DNA of 64,000 bases from UBA10649 sp963700255 (GTDB lineage: Bacteria > Actinomycetota > Actinomycetes > S36-B12): NCBI GenBank assembly GCA_963700255.1, contig CAVOWW010000024.1:270048-334047 (forward strand), given 5' to 3'. The first letter of the stretch is position 1, and each line of letters opens with the position of its first letter. The position numbers and the translations under genes were made by a program. Positions 24,776 through 33,183 of this stretch are shown here, in pieces. The notes below the pieces were generated by a model. It was not told where the DNA came from, did no database searches, and saw only the letters and a program-made list of their open reading frames with translations.

Positions 24776-26695
24776 TCAGATGATGCGGATGGTGACCGTG
24801 CTCCCCTTGGGGATCACGCTGCCGGCGGCCGGGTCCTGGCTGATGACCCGGTTGAGCGGGGTGAAGTCGCCCTCCACCACGTTGGGGCGCAGGCCCAGGC
24901 GTCGCAGCGTCGACTCCGCCTTGCCTCGCGGCATGTCGATGAGGTTCGGGACCGTGACCGGCGGCGGGCCCTTGGACACGACCAGGGCGACCCGGCTGCC
25001 GGAGTCCACGATGGTGCCCGCCTTCGGCTTCACCGAGATGACGTCGCCGTCGGCGACCTCCTCGGAGAACTTCTGCGTCACGTCCGACTTCAGCCCCACG
25101 CGGGCCAGTGCCTCCTTCGCCGTGCCGACCTTCTTGCCGACGACGTCGGGGACGGGGACCGGCTCGGGCCCCTTGGAGACGACCAGGTCGACCGGCGTCG
25201 CGGGCTTCACCGACGCGCCCGGCTTGGGGGTCGCCGACACCACCGCGCCGGCCACCACCTTGTCGTCGTAGGCCTCCTTGATGGAGCCGACAACGAGGTT
25301 CGCCTGGACGAGGGCCTCGGCGGCCTGGGCCTGGGGCAGGCCCTTGACGGCGGGCACGTCGTACCGCTCGGGACCCTTCGACACGATGGCCTTGACGGTG
25401 CCGTCGATGCGCACGCCCTCACCGGCCGCCGGGTCCGTGCTGATGACGACATCCGCGGGGACGTCCTCGCTGTACTGCTCCTCGGCCACCTCGAGGGTGA
25501 GGCCCACCGCCGCGAGCGCGGCCGAGGCCTCCTGCACCGACGAGCCGGCGACGGCGGGGTTCGCGACGGTGCGGCCGGGTCCGGCAGCCAGGTACCAGGC
25601 ACCGGCGGCCGTCGCGAGGACCGCGATGACGAGGAGGAGGATGAACAGGGGCGCCCTGCTGCGCCGGTAGCGCTCGGGCTGCATGGTCGGCTGCATCGTC
25701 GGCTGCGTGCGCGCGGCCGGCGTCGTCCGCGGCGCGGCGGGCCCGCCGGTCGTGAGCGGTGTCGCGGGACGGCCGGCGGCGAGCTGGGACGCCATGCCCA
25801 CGTCGACGACGAGCGTGTCGTGCGAGTCGACGAAAGGGCGCGGTGGCGGGAGCGAGGTGCGGACCCGGCGCACATCGGCAAGGAAGTCGAAGGCGTTCTG
25901 GTAGCGCAGCGAGGCATCCCTGCGCGTGGCAGTGACGACGAGCGCATCGACCTCCGGCGGGATGTCGCTGCGGCTGGCCGACGGCGGCGGGACGTCGTTG
26001 TTGACGTGCTGGTAGGCGACGCTGAGCGGGCTCTCGCCGGCGTGCGGCACCTGGCCCGTGATCATCTCGAACAGCAGGATGCCCGCGGCGTACACGTCTG
26101 AACGGCCGTCGGCCTCGCCTCGCTCGACCTGCTCGGGCGACAGGTAGGCGACCGTTCCGATGATCATCCCCTGGGTGACACTCTCCCCGTTCGCCTCCAC
26201 TGCGCGGGCGAGGCCGAAGTCGGCGACCTTCACCCGGCCGTCGTCGGAGATCAGGACGTTCTCGGGCTTGATGTCGCGGTGGACGAAGCCGGCCGCGTGC
26301 GCCGCCGCGAGGGCCTCGAGCACGGGGTCGAGGAAGACCAGGGCCTGCTCGGGAGTCAGCGGGCCGTACTGCCGCAGCACGTCGCGCAGGGTTCGTCCGG
26401 GCACGTACTCCATGGCCAGGTAGACGACCCCGTTGTCCTCGCCCTGGTCGTACACCGCGACGACGTGGCCGTGGGTGAGCCGGGCGGCCGCCTTGGCCTC
26501 CCGCTGGAACCGGGAGACGAAGGCCTGGTCGTGCGCCAGGTGCGGATGCATGATCTTGAGGGCGACGACCCGATCGAGCCGCAGGTCGAGCGCCTCGTAG
26601 ACCGTCGCCATGCCGCCGCGGGCAAGCAGGGAGAGCACCCGATAGCGGCCGTCGACGGTCGAGCCGACGAGCGCGCCCTGACCAGACGTCTCCAC
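24776..26695 (-). CDS. pknL: PASTA-domain Ser/Thr protein kinase
   Basis: A 639-residue receptor kinase. The kinase domain (about 17-275) has the glycine loop LARGGMA (24-30), ATP-binding K47, catalytic D141 in HRDIKPEN and DFG at 159-161. After a Pro/Thr-rich juxtamembrane part comes one membrane helix (about 352-372), then four extracellular PASTA repeats, each beginning with a VPxV-like strand and ending SKGP, which bind muropeptides or lipid II. By position it is the pknL of mycobacteria, but M. tuberculosis PknL lacks PASTA domains as far as I recall. GTG start with a TAGACT box 7 nt upstream. Confidence 0.93.
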   Translation of the reverse strand: METSGQGALVGSTVDGRYRVLSLLARGGMATVYEALDLRLDRVVALKIMHPHLAHDQAFVSRFQREAKAAARLTHGHVVAVYDQGEDNGVVYLAMEYVPGRTLRDVLRQYGPLTPEQALVFLDPVLEALAAAHAAGFVHRDIKPENVLISDDGRVKVADFGLARAVEANGESVTQGMIIGTVAYLSPEQVERGEADGRSDVYAAGILLFEMITGQVPHAGESPLSVAYQHVNNDVPPPSASRSDIPPEVDALVVTATRRDASLRYQNAFDFLADVRRVRTSLPPPRPFVDSHDTLVVDVGMASQLAAGRPATPLTTGGPAAPRTTPAARTQPTMQPTMQPERYRRSRAPLFILLLVIAVLATAAGAWYLAAGPGRTVANPAVAGSSVQEASAALAAVGLTLEVAEEQYSEDVPADVVISTDPAAGEGVRIDGTVKAIVSKGPERYDVPAVKGLPQAQAAEALVQANLVVGSIKEAYDDKVVAGAVVSATPKPGASVKPATPVDLVVSKGPEPVPVPDVVGKKVGTAKEALARVGLKSDVTQKFSEEVADGDVISVKPKAGTIVDSGSRVALVVSKGPPPVTVPNLIDMPRGKAESTLRRLGLRPNVVEGDFTPLNRVISQDPAAGSVIPKGSTVTIRII

Positions 26696-26702
26696 CCTTG
26701 CG

Positions 26703-26708
26703 AGTCTA
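26703..26708 (-). promoter_or_regulatory. -10 box, leaderless start of the PASTA kinase
   Basis: TAGACT on the minus strand, 7 nt before GTG 26695. Confidence 0.5.
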
Positions 26709-26726
26709 GGTTGGCGAGGTTGGCGC

Positions 26727-27269
26727 TCAGCGTTGCCACGCCCTCCTCACGGCTGCGACCCGGTGGTCCACGTCACCACGTGCCTCGAGCACCCGGATCC
26801 CGCGTGGCCCGAGGTCCTCGACGACCATGCGTCCGATGATCGCGTCTGCGGCGTCGCGCGGTCCGGCCCCGTCGCGCTGGAGCCCGTCGGGAGCCCAGGG
26901 GAAGTCGGGACGGCACCAGACCACGAGGTCGTAGCCGGCGGCGTGCTGCAGGGCGGCCGCCAGCAGGGAGTCGTCGTCGAAGTACAGCAGGCTGTAGACC
27001 GCGGTCATCAGGGGCGCCGGGTCGGTGACGAGCCACGGGTGCGGGCACCCGACGGCGGCCTCGTCCTCGCGGGCCGCCTGCTCGACCAGCAGGGCTGCCT
27101 GCTCGTCACGGCGCGGCGTCCGTCCCTCACGGGCGACGAAGGCCCGCAGGCTCTCGTCGACGACCCGGGCGGGCAGGACGCCGGCCAGCGCTGTGGCGAG
27201 GGTCGTCTTGCCCGTGCCCTCGCCGCCGACCAGCCCGATCCGCCGCGGGACCGGCATGGGGTCGGGCAT
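26727..27269 (-). CDS. AAA-family ATPase (NadR/nicotinamide-riboside-kinase-like)
   Basis: A 180-residue P-loop protein. Walker A is GGEGTGKTTLA (about 15-25). The following VVDESLRAFVAREGRTP and the C-terminal VWCRPDFPWAPDGLQRDG segment match the kinase part of NadR (AAA_28), which phosphorylates nicotinamide riboside or a similar small molecule. It has no nucleotidyltransferase or DNA-binding part. The start is uncertain: ATG 27269 (GGGGCG 6-9 nt upstream) or ATG 27257. Its 5' end is 40 bp from the divergent lycopene cyclase start. Confidence 0.8.
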   Translation of the reverse strand: MPDPMPVPRRIGLVGGEGTGKTTLATALAGVLPARVVDESLRAFVAREGRTPRRDEQAALLVEQAAREDEAAVGCPHPWLVTDPAPLMTAVYSLLYFDDDSLLAAALQHAAGYDLVVWCRPDFPWAPDGLQRDGAGPRDAADAIIGRMVVEDLGPRGIRVLEARGDVDHRVAAVRRAWQR

Positions 27270-27309
27270 CCCTTTCGCCCCTCTCGGCTGTGCAGGACAG
27301 AATGTGACG

Positions 27310-28056
27310 GTGGGCCGGTACTCGTACGTCGCGATTCTCGCATTCGTGATGGCGGGCTGCCTCTGGCTGGAGGTGGCCCTGCGCACCCGGGTCTTCCGTC
27401 GCTGGCGCCGGCTCGTCCTGTCGATCATCCCGGCCGTCGTCATCTTCTACGTGTGGGATGTCTACGCGGTGGCGGAGGGGCACTGGTGGTTCGACACCGA
27501 GCGCATCCTCGGGGTCTACCTGCCGGGCTCCGTGCCGTTCGACGAGGTCCTCTTCTTCGTGGCCATCCCCATCGCCGCGATCCTCACCCTCGAGGCGGTG
27601 CGGAGCGTGAAGCCGCACTGGTTGGTCGGCGACGAGGCGTCAGCCGAGGGCTCAGGCCGAGGACCGACCGTGACCTACACCCAGCTCGCCGTGGGAGCCG
27701 TCCTGCTCTCCGTGGTCGCGGACCTCTGGCTCTTCCGCACGCGACTGGTGCGGCGTCGGGTCTTCTGGACCTCCTACGCGATCGTCGTGTTCTTCCAGCT
27801 GATCACCAACGGCATGTTCACCGGGTTCGGCGTGGTGCAGTACGACGGCGAGGCGATCATCGGCAGCACGTCGCCGGCCTCGGGCCCGCCGCCGCTGGTC
27901 GGCGACGGCCGGATCGCCTTCGCGCCCGTGGAGGACCTCCTGTTCGGCTTCGCCCTGGTGCTGCTGTCCCTGTGCCTGTGGGTGTTCTGGGGCCGGCACG
28001 GGATCAACCGGACGCCGATGTCCGGCCCCCCGATCTGGCGGCGCGGGAGCCGCTAG
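27310..28056 (+). CDS. crtYcd: Fused lycopene cyclase (CrtYc-CrtYd type)
   Basis: A 248-residue membrane protein built of two related halves, each with about three helices. The first half has PFDEVLFF at 76-83 and the second PVEDLLFG at 206-213; the acidic residues in these positions are the active-site signature of heterodimeric CrtYc/CrtYd and C50 CrtYe/Yf cyclases. Here both halves are in one chain, as in archaeal and fungal enzymes. It should cyclise one or both ends of lycopene or a C50 derivative. GTG 27310 is chosen; GTG 27304 with AGGA 6 nt upstream is equally possible. It converges on crtB with a 4-bp overlap. Confidence 0.85.
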   Translation: MGRYSYVAILAFVMAGCLWLEVALRTRVFRRWRRLVLSIIPAVVIFYVWDVYAVAEGHWWFDTERILGVYLPGSVPFDEVLFFVAIPIAAILTLEAVRSVKPHWLVGDEASAEGSGRGPTVTYTQLAVGAVLLSVVADLWLFRTRLVRRRVFWTSYAIVVFFQLITNGMFTGFGVVQYDGEAIIGSTSPASGPPPLVGDGRIAFAPVEDLLFGFALVLLSLCLWVFWGRHGINRTPMSGPPIWRRGSR

Positions 28057-28985
28057 GCGGCGGTGCCGTCGCCGTAGCGTCGGCGGGCTCGGACGGCACG
28101 CACCCACGCCGGCCCGGCCACCGCGAGCCGCCTGCGCATCGGCACGGTCGCGCGGCTCGTGAACACCTCGTAGTCCTGGCGCTCCACCTCGTCGACGATG
28201 CCGCAGTAGAGGACGCGGGCAGCCTCGATGCAGTCGCGCGAGCTCGGGTGCAGCATCTCCACGCCCGGACGGGACCGCTCCTCGAGCATGCGCACGCGGG
28301 CGATCTGGAAGGCGAGCGCCTCCTTCACCGCCGGGGTCGCAACCCGTTCCTCGAGCATCGCCCGGGTGACGCCGAACTGCTCGAGCTCCTCGATCGGCAC
28401 GTAGACGCGTCCGCGATAGAGGTCCTCGCCCACGTCGCGCACGAAGTTGGCGAGCTGGAACGCGACCCCGAGGTCGGTGGCACGGTCGTACGCCTCGGGG
28501 GACGTGGGCTCCAGGATGGGAACCATCTGCAGGCCGATGACCGCAGCGGATCCGTAGACGTACTCGTACAGGTCGTCGTAGGTGCGGTACTCGGTGACGG
28601 TGAGGTCCATCGTCATGGAGTGCAGGAAGGCCTCGAAGTGCGCCTTCGGGATGTCCCACCGCAGGACGGTGTCGACGACGGCCCGGCAGATGGGATCGTC
28701 CGACCACCCGCGGTCGACGTCGTCGAGGAAGGCCTGTCCCCACGCGCCGAGCCACTCGGCCTTCTCCTGCTCGGTGAGGGTCGACGCGAGGTCATCGACG
28801 ATCTCGTCGGCGTACCGGGCGAAGCCGTAGAGGGCGTGGACGTAGGGGCGCTTCGCGGGCGGGAGGAGCAGGGTCGCGAGGTAGTAGGTCTTGCCGTGCG
28901 CCGCGTTGAGGACCCGGCAGCGCTCGTACGACTCGCGCAGGTGGGGATCGGCGATCCGGGCGGCGTCCAGATCTCGGGTGCTCAC
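28053..28985 (-). CDS. crtB: Phytoene synthase
   Basis: A 310-residue squalene/phytoene synthase that joins two GGPP molecules. The two magnesium-binding aspartate-rich sites are YADEIVDD (about 57-64) and the NFVRDVGEDL block (about 180-189); the family signature YCYYVAG-like region corresponds to YVYGSAAVIGLQM (about 143). The GTG start overlaps the stop of the mannosyltransferase gene (GTGA), so it is translated as the last gene of the crtE-crtI-mannosyltransferase-crtB chain. Confidence 0.93.
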   Translation of the reverse strand: MSTRDLDAARIADPHLRESYERCRVLNAAHGKTYYLATLLLPPAKRPYVHALYGFARYADEIVDDLASTLTEQEKAEWLGAWGQAFLDDVDRGWSDDPICRAVVDTVLRWDIPKAHFEAFLHSMTMDLTVTEYRTYDDLYEYVYGSAAVIGLQMVPILEPTSPEAYDRATDLGVAFQLANFVRDVGEDLYRGRVYVPIEELEQFGVTRAMLEERVATPAVKEALAFQIARVRMLEERSRPGVEMLHPSSRDCIEAARVLYCGIVDEVERQDYEVFTSRATVPMRRRLAVAGPAWVRAVRARRRYGDGTAA

Positions 28986-30535
28986 GCGGGAATCCTGCCA
29001 TCGCGGGGCCAGATGAGCCGAGCCGCCTGCTCCCGTTCGGCATCCGTGACCGGTTCCAGGGCGGCCAGGTCCGGCGGCCCGAGGACCAGCCGTCGCTCCC
29101 GTTCGGAGGCGAGGAGCACGACGCCGACCACGGCGAGGGCGACGACGTAGGTGACGATGTCAGCCCAGTCGAACAGGTTGTCGGCGTTGGTGGTGCTCTC
29201 GATCATCCCGTGCACGGTGAAGGCCGCCGTGAGGATGACCGCGATCCTCAGCTCGCGCAGCGACAGGCCGGTGGCCGCGAACAGCGGGAGGAACCACAGC
29301 AGGTACCACGGCTGGACGACCGGGCCGAGGACGACGACGGCCCCGAAGGCCAGGGCGGCCCCACGCACGGGGCTGCGCCCGCCCGGTCGCAGGACGAGGA
29401 ACGCGATGATGCCGAAAGCGGCGACCGTCCCGGCGAGCCTGAGGACGTTCAGTGCCGGGGTGGCGTCCTCGGTGAGGCCGAGGCTCGTCGTGACCCAGCC
29501 CACCACCTTGCCCAGCGCCGTGGTGGGGGACAGCCAGGTGAGGACGCCCGACGGAGTGCCGAACGCGGCTGAGACCACGCCGCGGCCCGCGTCGGTCACG
29601 AGGAAGATCGAGGCCAGGGTGGACACGAGGGCGACTCCGGCGAACGCCCACGAGCGGATCCGGGCCACCCACCCGCCGTCGCGTCCGGCCCACAGGAGCC
29701 CCACGAACGGCAGCGCGATGAGGGCGATGGGCTTGACGGCGACGGCCAGGCTGACGGCGACAGCGCCCCAGATGCAGCGCTGCTGGGCGGCCAGGGCGAG
29801 TCCGGTGACGACCAGGCCCACCATGAGGGCGTCGTTGTGGGCGCCGCTGATGAAGTGCATGAGCACGATGGGGTTGAGCACGCCGAGCCAGAGCGCGCGG
29901 TCGGCATCGATGCCGTGCAGGCGGGCGAGCACCGGGACGTAGTACGCCATCAGGGCGACGCCGCCCACGGCGACCAGGCGGAAGACGAGCGCCCCGAGGT
30001 ACGCGTTGGGATGGGCGAAGTCGGCGACCGCGCGCTCGACGAGCAGGAACAGCGGCCCGTAGGGGGTGGGGGACTCCACCCACATCGGGTCGGCTCCGTC
30101 GTCGAACCAGCCCGGGATGACGTCCACGCCGATGGTGGTGGGGTCGTAGCCGGCCCCGAACACCCGGCCCTGGACGTAGTAGGAGAAGACGTCGCGACTG
30201 AACATCGGCGGGGCGAGCAGCAGGGGTGCCGACCAGAACGCGAGCACCCCCAGCACCTGACGGACGGAGGGGGCGTCGTGGGCGTGCTGCCGGGAGAGCA
30301 GCTCCGATCCGAGGAGGAGCCAGGCCTGCAGGAGCACCGCGAGGCCGATGATGACGAAGCCTCGTGCGGCCAGCGACCCGCCGAGGGTGCTGCGCAGGGC
30401 GCTCACCAGCGAGTTGTCGAGCATCTGCGAGGTCAGTGGCAGCCAGCCGATGCCGAGGGCGCCGATCGACACGAGGGCAGTGCCGACCAGGCCCGGGATT
30501 CCGTGCCGGACGGAGAAGGTCGAGGTGAGGCTCAC
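28982..30535 (-). CDS. GT-C polyprenol-phosphate mannosyltransferase (MptA/MptB type)
   Basis: A 517-residue polytopic glycosyltransferase with about 12-13 membrane helices. The first outer loop has the GT-C acidic motif in FSRDVFSYYVQGRVF (about 112-126) followed by TPYGPLFLLVERAV (about 158); the C-terminal loop has VVLGPVVQPWYLLWFLP. Family members add alpha-1,6-mannose from polyprenyl-phosphate-mannose to lipomannan/lipoarabinomannan cores; mptA (Rv2174) lies next to idsA2 in M. tuberculosis. Here it is embedded between crtI and crtB with stop/start overlaps at both ends. A role in carotenoid decoration cannot be excluded but the synteny favours an envelope glycan role. Confidence 0.85.
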   Translation of the reverse strand: MSLTSTFSVRHGIPGLVGTALVSIGALGIGWLPLTSQMLDNSLVSALRSTLGGSLAARGFVIIGLAVLLQAWLLLGSELLSRQHAHDAPSVRQVLGVLAFWSAPLLLAPPMFSRDVFSYYVQGRVFGAGYDPTTIGVDVIPGWFDDGADPMWVESPTPYGPLFLLVERAVADFAHPNAYLGALVFRLVAVGGVALMAYYVPVLARLHGIDADRALWLGVLNPIVLMHFISGAHNDALMVGLVVTGLALAAQQRCIWGAVAVSLAVAVKPIALIALPFVGLLWAGRDGGWVARIRSWAFAGVALVSTLASIFLVTDAGRGVVSAAFGTPSGVLTWLSPTTALGKVVGWVTTSLGLTEDATPALNVLRLAGTVAAFGIIAFLVLRPGGRSPVRGAALAFGAVVVLGPVVQPWYLLWFLPLFAATGLSLRELRIAVILTAAFTVHGMIESTTNADNLFDWADIVTYVVALAVVGVVLLASERERRLVLGPPDLAALEPVTDAEREQAARLIWPRDGRIPA

Positions 30536-32046
30536 CAGCGCCGGGCGCGGCTGCGATAGGCCGGGTCGGGTCCGGTGATGCGCTCGGCGGCCAGCCGGCC
30601 CGACACCAGGACCATGGGGACGCCGACGCCCGGCTGGGTCCCCGACCCCGTGAAGACGACGTTCTCACCCCAGAGGTTGCCGGGGCGGAACGGCCCGGTC
30701 TGGAAGAACGAATGAGCCGACGCGAACGGAGCGCCGCGCTCCATCCCACGGGCCTCCCAGTCCAGGGGCGTGGTGATGTCCTCGACCTCGATGGCGTCGC
30801 CGAACCCGATGTAGCCGCGCTCCTCCAGCGAGCGAACGGCCTGGTCGCGGTAGCGGGCCCCCTCGGTGCGCCAGTCGATGGGGGCGTCGAGGTTCGGGGT
30901 CGGGAACAGGACGTAGTAGATCTCCTTGCCGTCGGGTGCGAGCGACGGATCGGAGCGGGACGGGTTGGTGACGAGGATGCTGGGGTCGCTCATGAGCTGC
31001 TTCTTGTCGATGAGCTCGTCGAACACCCCCTTCCACGACCGGCCGAAGTGGATGTTGTGGTGCCCGATCTTGCTGTACGTCGCCGACGACCCGGCGAGCA
31101 TGAGGAAGCAGGAGGGCGAGTAGTCCAGCCGCTTGATCGACCAGGGCTCACGGCCGAGCAGGTCGCGGTAGGCCACGGGCAGGTCCGGGTTGAGCACCAC
31201 GGTGTCGGCCGGGATCCGGTCGCCGTCGACGGTGATGACGGCCACCGCTCGGTCGCCGACGGTCTCGATCGACGAGACCTCCGTGCTGTAGCGGAACTCG
31301 ACTCCGTGCTTCTCGGCCGCCGCGGCCATGGCGGCCGGGACCGCGTGCATGCCGCCCTTGGGGAAGAACACCCCAGCGACCGAGTCCATGTAGGCGATGA
31401 CGGCGTAGATGGCCAGTGCGTCGTAGGGCGAGACGCCCGCGTACATGGCCTGGAAGGAGTAGATGCGCTCCGTGCGCGGGTCCTTGAGGTACTGGCGCAC
31501 CTTCGGTGCCAGCCGGCGGAAGCCGCCGAGGGCGACGAGCTTCGCGAGGTCCGGGGTCAGCAGGTCGAACGGCGAGTCGATGTTGCGGTCGATGAAGTCG
31601 TTCATCTCGTACTTGTAGAGCTTCGAGACGAAGTCCACGTACCGGCGGTAGCCGGCGGCCTCCTCCGCGCTGATGACCCGCTCGATCTCCTCGGACATCT
31701 GGTCGACGTCGGAGTGGACGTCGAGCACCGAGCCGTCGGGGAAGAACGACCGGTAGAGGGGAGCGACCGGCTCCAGCGTCAGCCAGTCGGACATCTCCTC
31801 GCCCAGGCAGTCGAAGGCGTCGGCGATGAGGTCCGGCATCGTGAGCACGGTCGGGCCGGTGTCGAAGCGGTAGGTCCCGTCGCCGGTCTCGATGTCGAGC
31901 CGTCCGGCCCGGCCTCCGGGGATCGCCTCGCGCTCGACGACCGTGACCGTGCGGCCCGCTCCCGCGAGGCGCATCGCGGCGGAGAGGCCGGCGAGCCCGG
32001 CACCGACGATGACGACGTTGTCGGTGGGCCCGGTGACGGTGCGCAT
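30532..32046 (-). CDS. crtI: Phytoene desaturase
   Basis: A 504-residue FAD-dependent desaturase converting phytoene to lycopene. The FAD fold is VIVGAGLAGLSAAMRLAGAG near 13-32 (strand 1 to helix), followed by the ...FDTGPTVLTMPDLIADAF segment (about 64) and the C-terminal FAD-binding bacterial-type signature around SGTQPGVGVPMVLVSGRLAAERI (about 470-490). Its stop overlaps the start of the mannosyltransferase and its start overlaps the stop of the GGPP synthase by one base (TGATG-type), so it is in a tightly coupled operon. Confidence 0.95.
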   Translation of the reverse strand: MRTVTGPTDNVVIVGAGLAGLSAAMRLAGAGRTVTVVEREAIPGGRAGRLDIETGDGTYRFDTGPTVLTMPDLIADAFDCLGEEMSDWLTLEPVAPLYRSFFPDGSVLDVHSDVDQMSEEIERVISAEEAAGYRRYVDFVSKLYKYEMNDFIDRNIDSPFDLLTPDLAKLVALGGFRRLAPKVRQYLKDPRTERIYSFQAMYAGVSPYDALAIYAVIAYMDSVAGVFFPKGGMHAVPAAMAAAAEKHGVEFRYSTEVSSIETVGDRAVAVITVDGDRIPADTVVLNPDLPVAYRDLLGREPWSIKRLDYSPSCFLMLAGSSATYSKIGHHNIHFGRSWKGVFDELIDKKQLMSDPSILVTNPSRSDPSLAPDGKEIYYVLFPTPNLDAPIDWRTEGARYRDQAVRSLEERGYIGFGDAIEVEDITTPLDWEARGMERGAPFASAHSFFQTGPFRPGNLWGENVVFTGSGTQPGVGVPMVLVSGRLAAERITGPDPAYRSRARRW

Positions 32047-33131
32047 CAGACTGTCCTCCTGGTGGCGGCGTAGGCGAGACCCTCGAGGACCTCGTGCGCC
32101 TGCTGATCGAGCTCGGTCGTGTGGAGCGAGGCGAGGGAGGCGTCCAGCAGCTCACCGATGAGGTTCTCCGTGTAGTCGAGGGCACCGGTGGCCGAGATGA
32201 TCTCGCGAAGCGCCTCGACGCCCCGGGCATCGAGGCCGGGGTCCCCGAGGTGGCGGCGGATGACGGATGCCTGCGCCGGCGTGCTGCGCTCGACGGCGAT
32301 CGCGATGAGGACGGTGCGCTTGCCCTCGCGGAGGTCGTCGCCGGCCGGCTTGCCGGTCTCAGCCGGGTCCCCGAAGACCCCGAGGATGTCGTCGCGGAGC
32401 TGGAACGCCTCGCCGAGGGGCAGGCCGTACCCGGAGTAGGCGTCGCGGACGGCGGGGTCCTCGCCGGCCAGCGCGGCACCGAGGTGCAGGGGGCGCTCGA
32501 TCGTGTACTTGGCGGACTTGTAGCGCACGACCTTGAGGGCCCGCTCCACCGAGCCTCCCCCCATGGCCTGCTCGAGGAGGTCGAGGTACTGCCCGGCCAT
32601 GAGCTCGGTGCGCATCTCGTCGTAGACGCCCTTCGCGCGGCCCATCGCGTCGGGTGGGAAGCCGCAGCCGAAGACGACCTCGTCGGCCCATGACAGGCAG
32701 AGGTCTCCCAGCAGGATGGCAGCGCCGACACCGAACGCCTCGGGCGAGCCCAGCCACTCGGCATCCCGGTGGACGCCGGCGAACCTGCGGTGCGCGGCGG
32801 GCAGGCCGCGGCGGGTGTCGGACCCGTCCATCACGTCGTCGTGGATGAGGGCGCAGGCCTGCAGGAACTCGAGCCCGGCGGCGGCACGCAGGGCCATGTC
32901 GTCCATCGCCGGATCCCCGCCGGCACCGCGCCAGCCCCAGTACGCGAAGGCCGGGCGAAGCCGCTTGCCGCCGGCCAGCAGTGCGGTCAGCGCGTCGACC
33001 ATGGGGGTCAGGTCGTCACTGACCCGGTTGAGGACGATCGACTGGTAGGAGAGGACCTCGTCGACGACGGCCTGGACTCGCGTCCGGAGATCGGCCACAT
33101 CGAGAGGGGACTGCGGCGCGGCGTGGGTCAC
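32046..33131 (-). CDS. crtE: Geranylgeranyl diphosphate synthase
   Basis: A 361-residue trans-prenyltransferase (IdsA type). The first Asp-rich motif is HDDVMDGSD with the aspartates from residue 98, followed by RRG; the second is LRDDILGVFGD (about 255). It extends IPP/DMAPP to C20 and supplies carotenoid and possibly polyprenyl or quinone synthesis. The GTG start has TAGGCT 6 nt upstream, so this is the head of the crtE-crtI-mannosyltransferase-crtB operon. It is divergent from metF with 52 bp between starts, as idsA2 and metF are neighbours in mycobacteria. Confidence 0.93.
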   Translation of the reverse strand: MTHAAPQSPLDVADLRTRVQAVVDEVLSYQSIVLNRVSDDLTPMVDALTALLAGGKRLRPAFAYWGWRGAGGDPAMDDMALRAAAGLEFLQACALIHDDVMDGSDTRRGLPAAHRRFAGVHRDAEWLGSPEAFGVGAAILLGDLCLSWADEVVFGCGFPPDAMGRAKGVYDEMRTELMAGQYLDLLEQAMGGGSVERALKVVRYKSAKYTIERPLHLGAALAGEDPAVRDAYSGYGLPLGEAFQLRDDILGVFGDPAETGKPAGDDLREGKRTVLIAIAVERSTPAQASVIRRHLGDPGLDARGVEALREIISATGALDYTENLIGELLDASLASLHTTELDQQAHEVLEGLAYAATRRTV

Positions 33132-33137
33132 GCATCG

Positions 33138-33143
33138 AGCCTA
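33138..33143 (-). promoter_or_regulatory. -10 box, leaderless start of the carotenoid operon (crtE)
   Basis: TAGGCT on the minus strand, 6 nt before GTG 33131. Confidence 0.55.
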
Positions 33144-33171
33144 GGGGCAAAGGGTGCGGCCGGCCTCCCCG

Positions 33172-33177
33172 TACTCT
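33172..33177 (+). promoter_or_regulatory. -10 box, leaderless start of metF
   Basis: TACTCT, 6 nt, ATG 33184. It decides for ATG 33184 over in-frame GTG 33178 and upstream ATG 33154. Confidence 0.5.
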
Positions 33178-33183
33178 GTGCCC

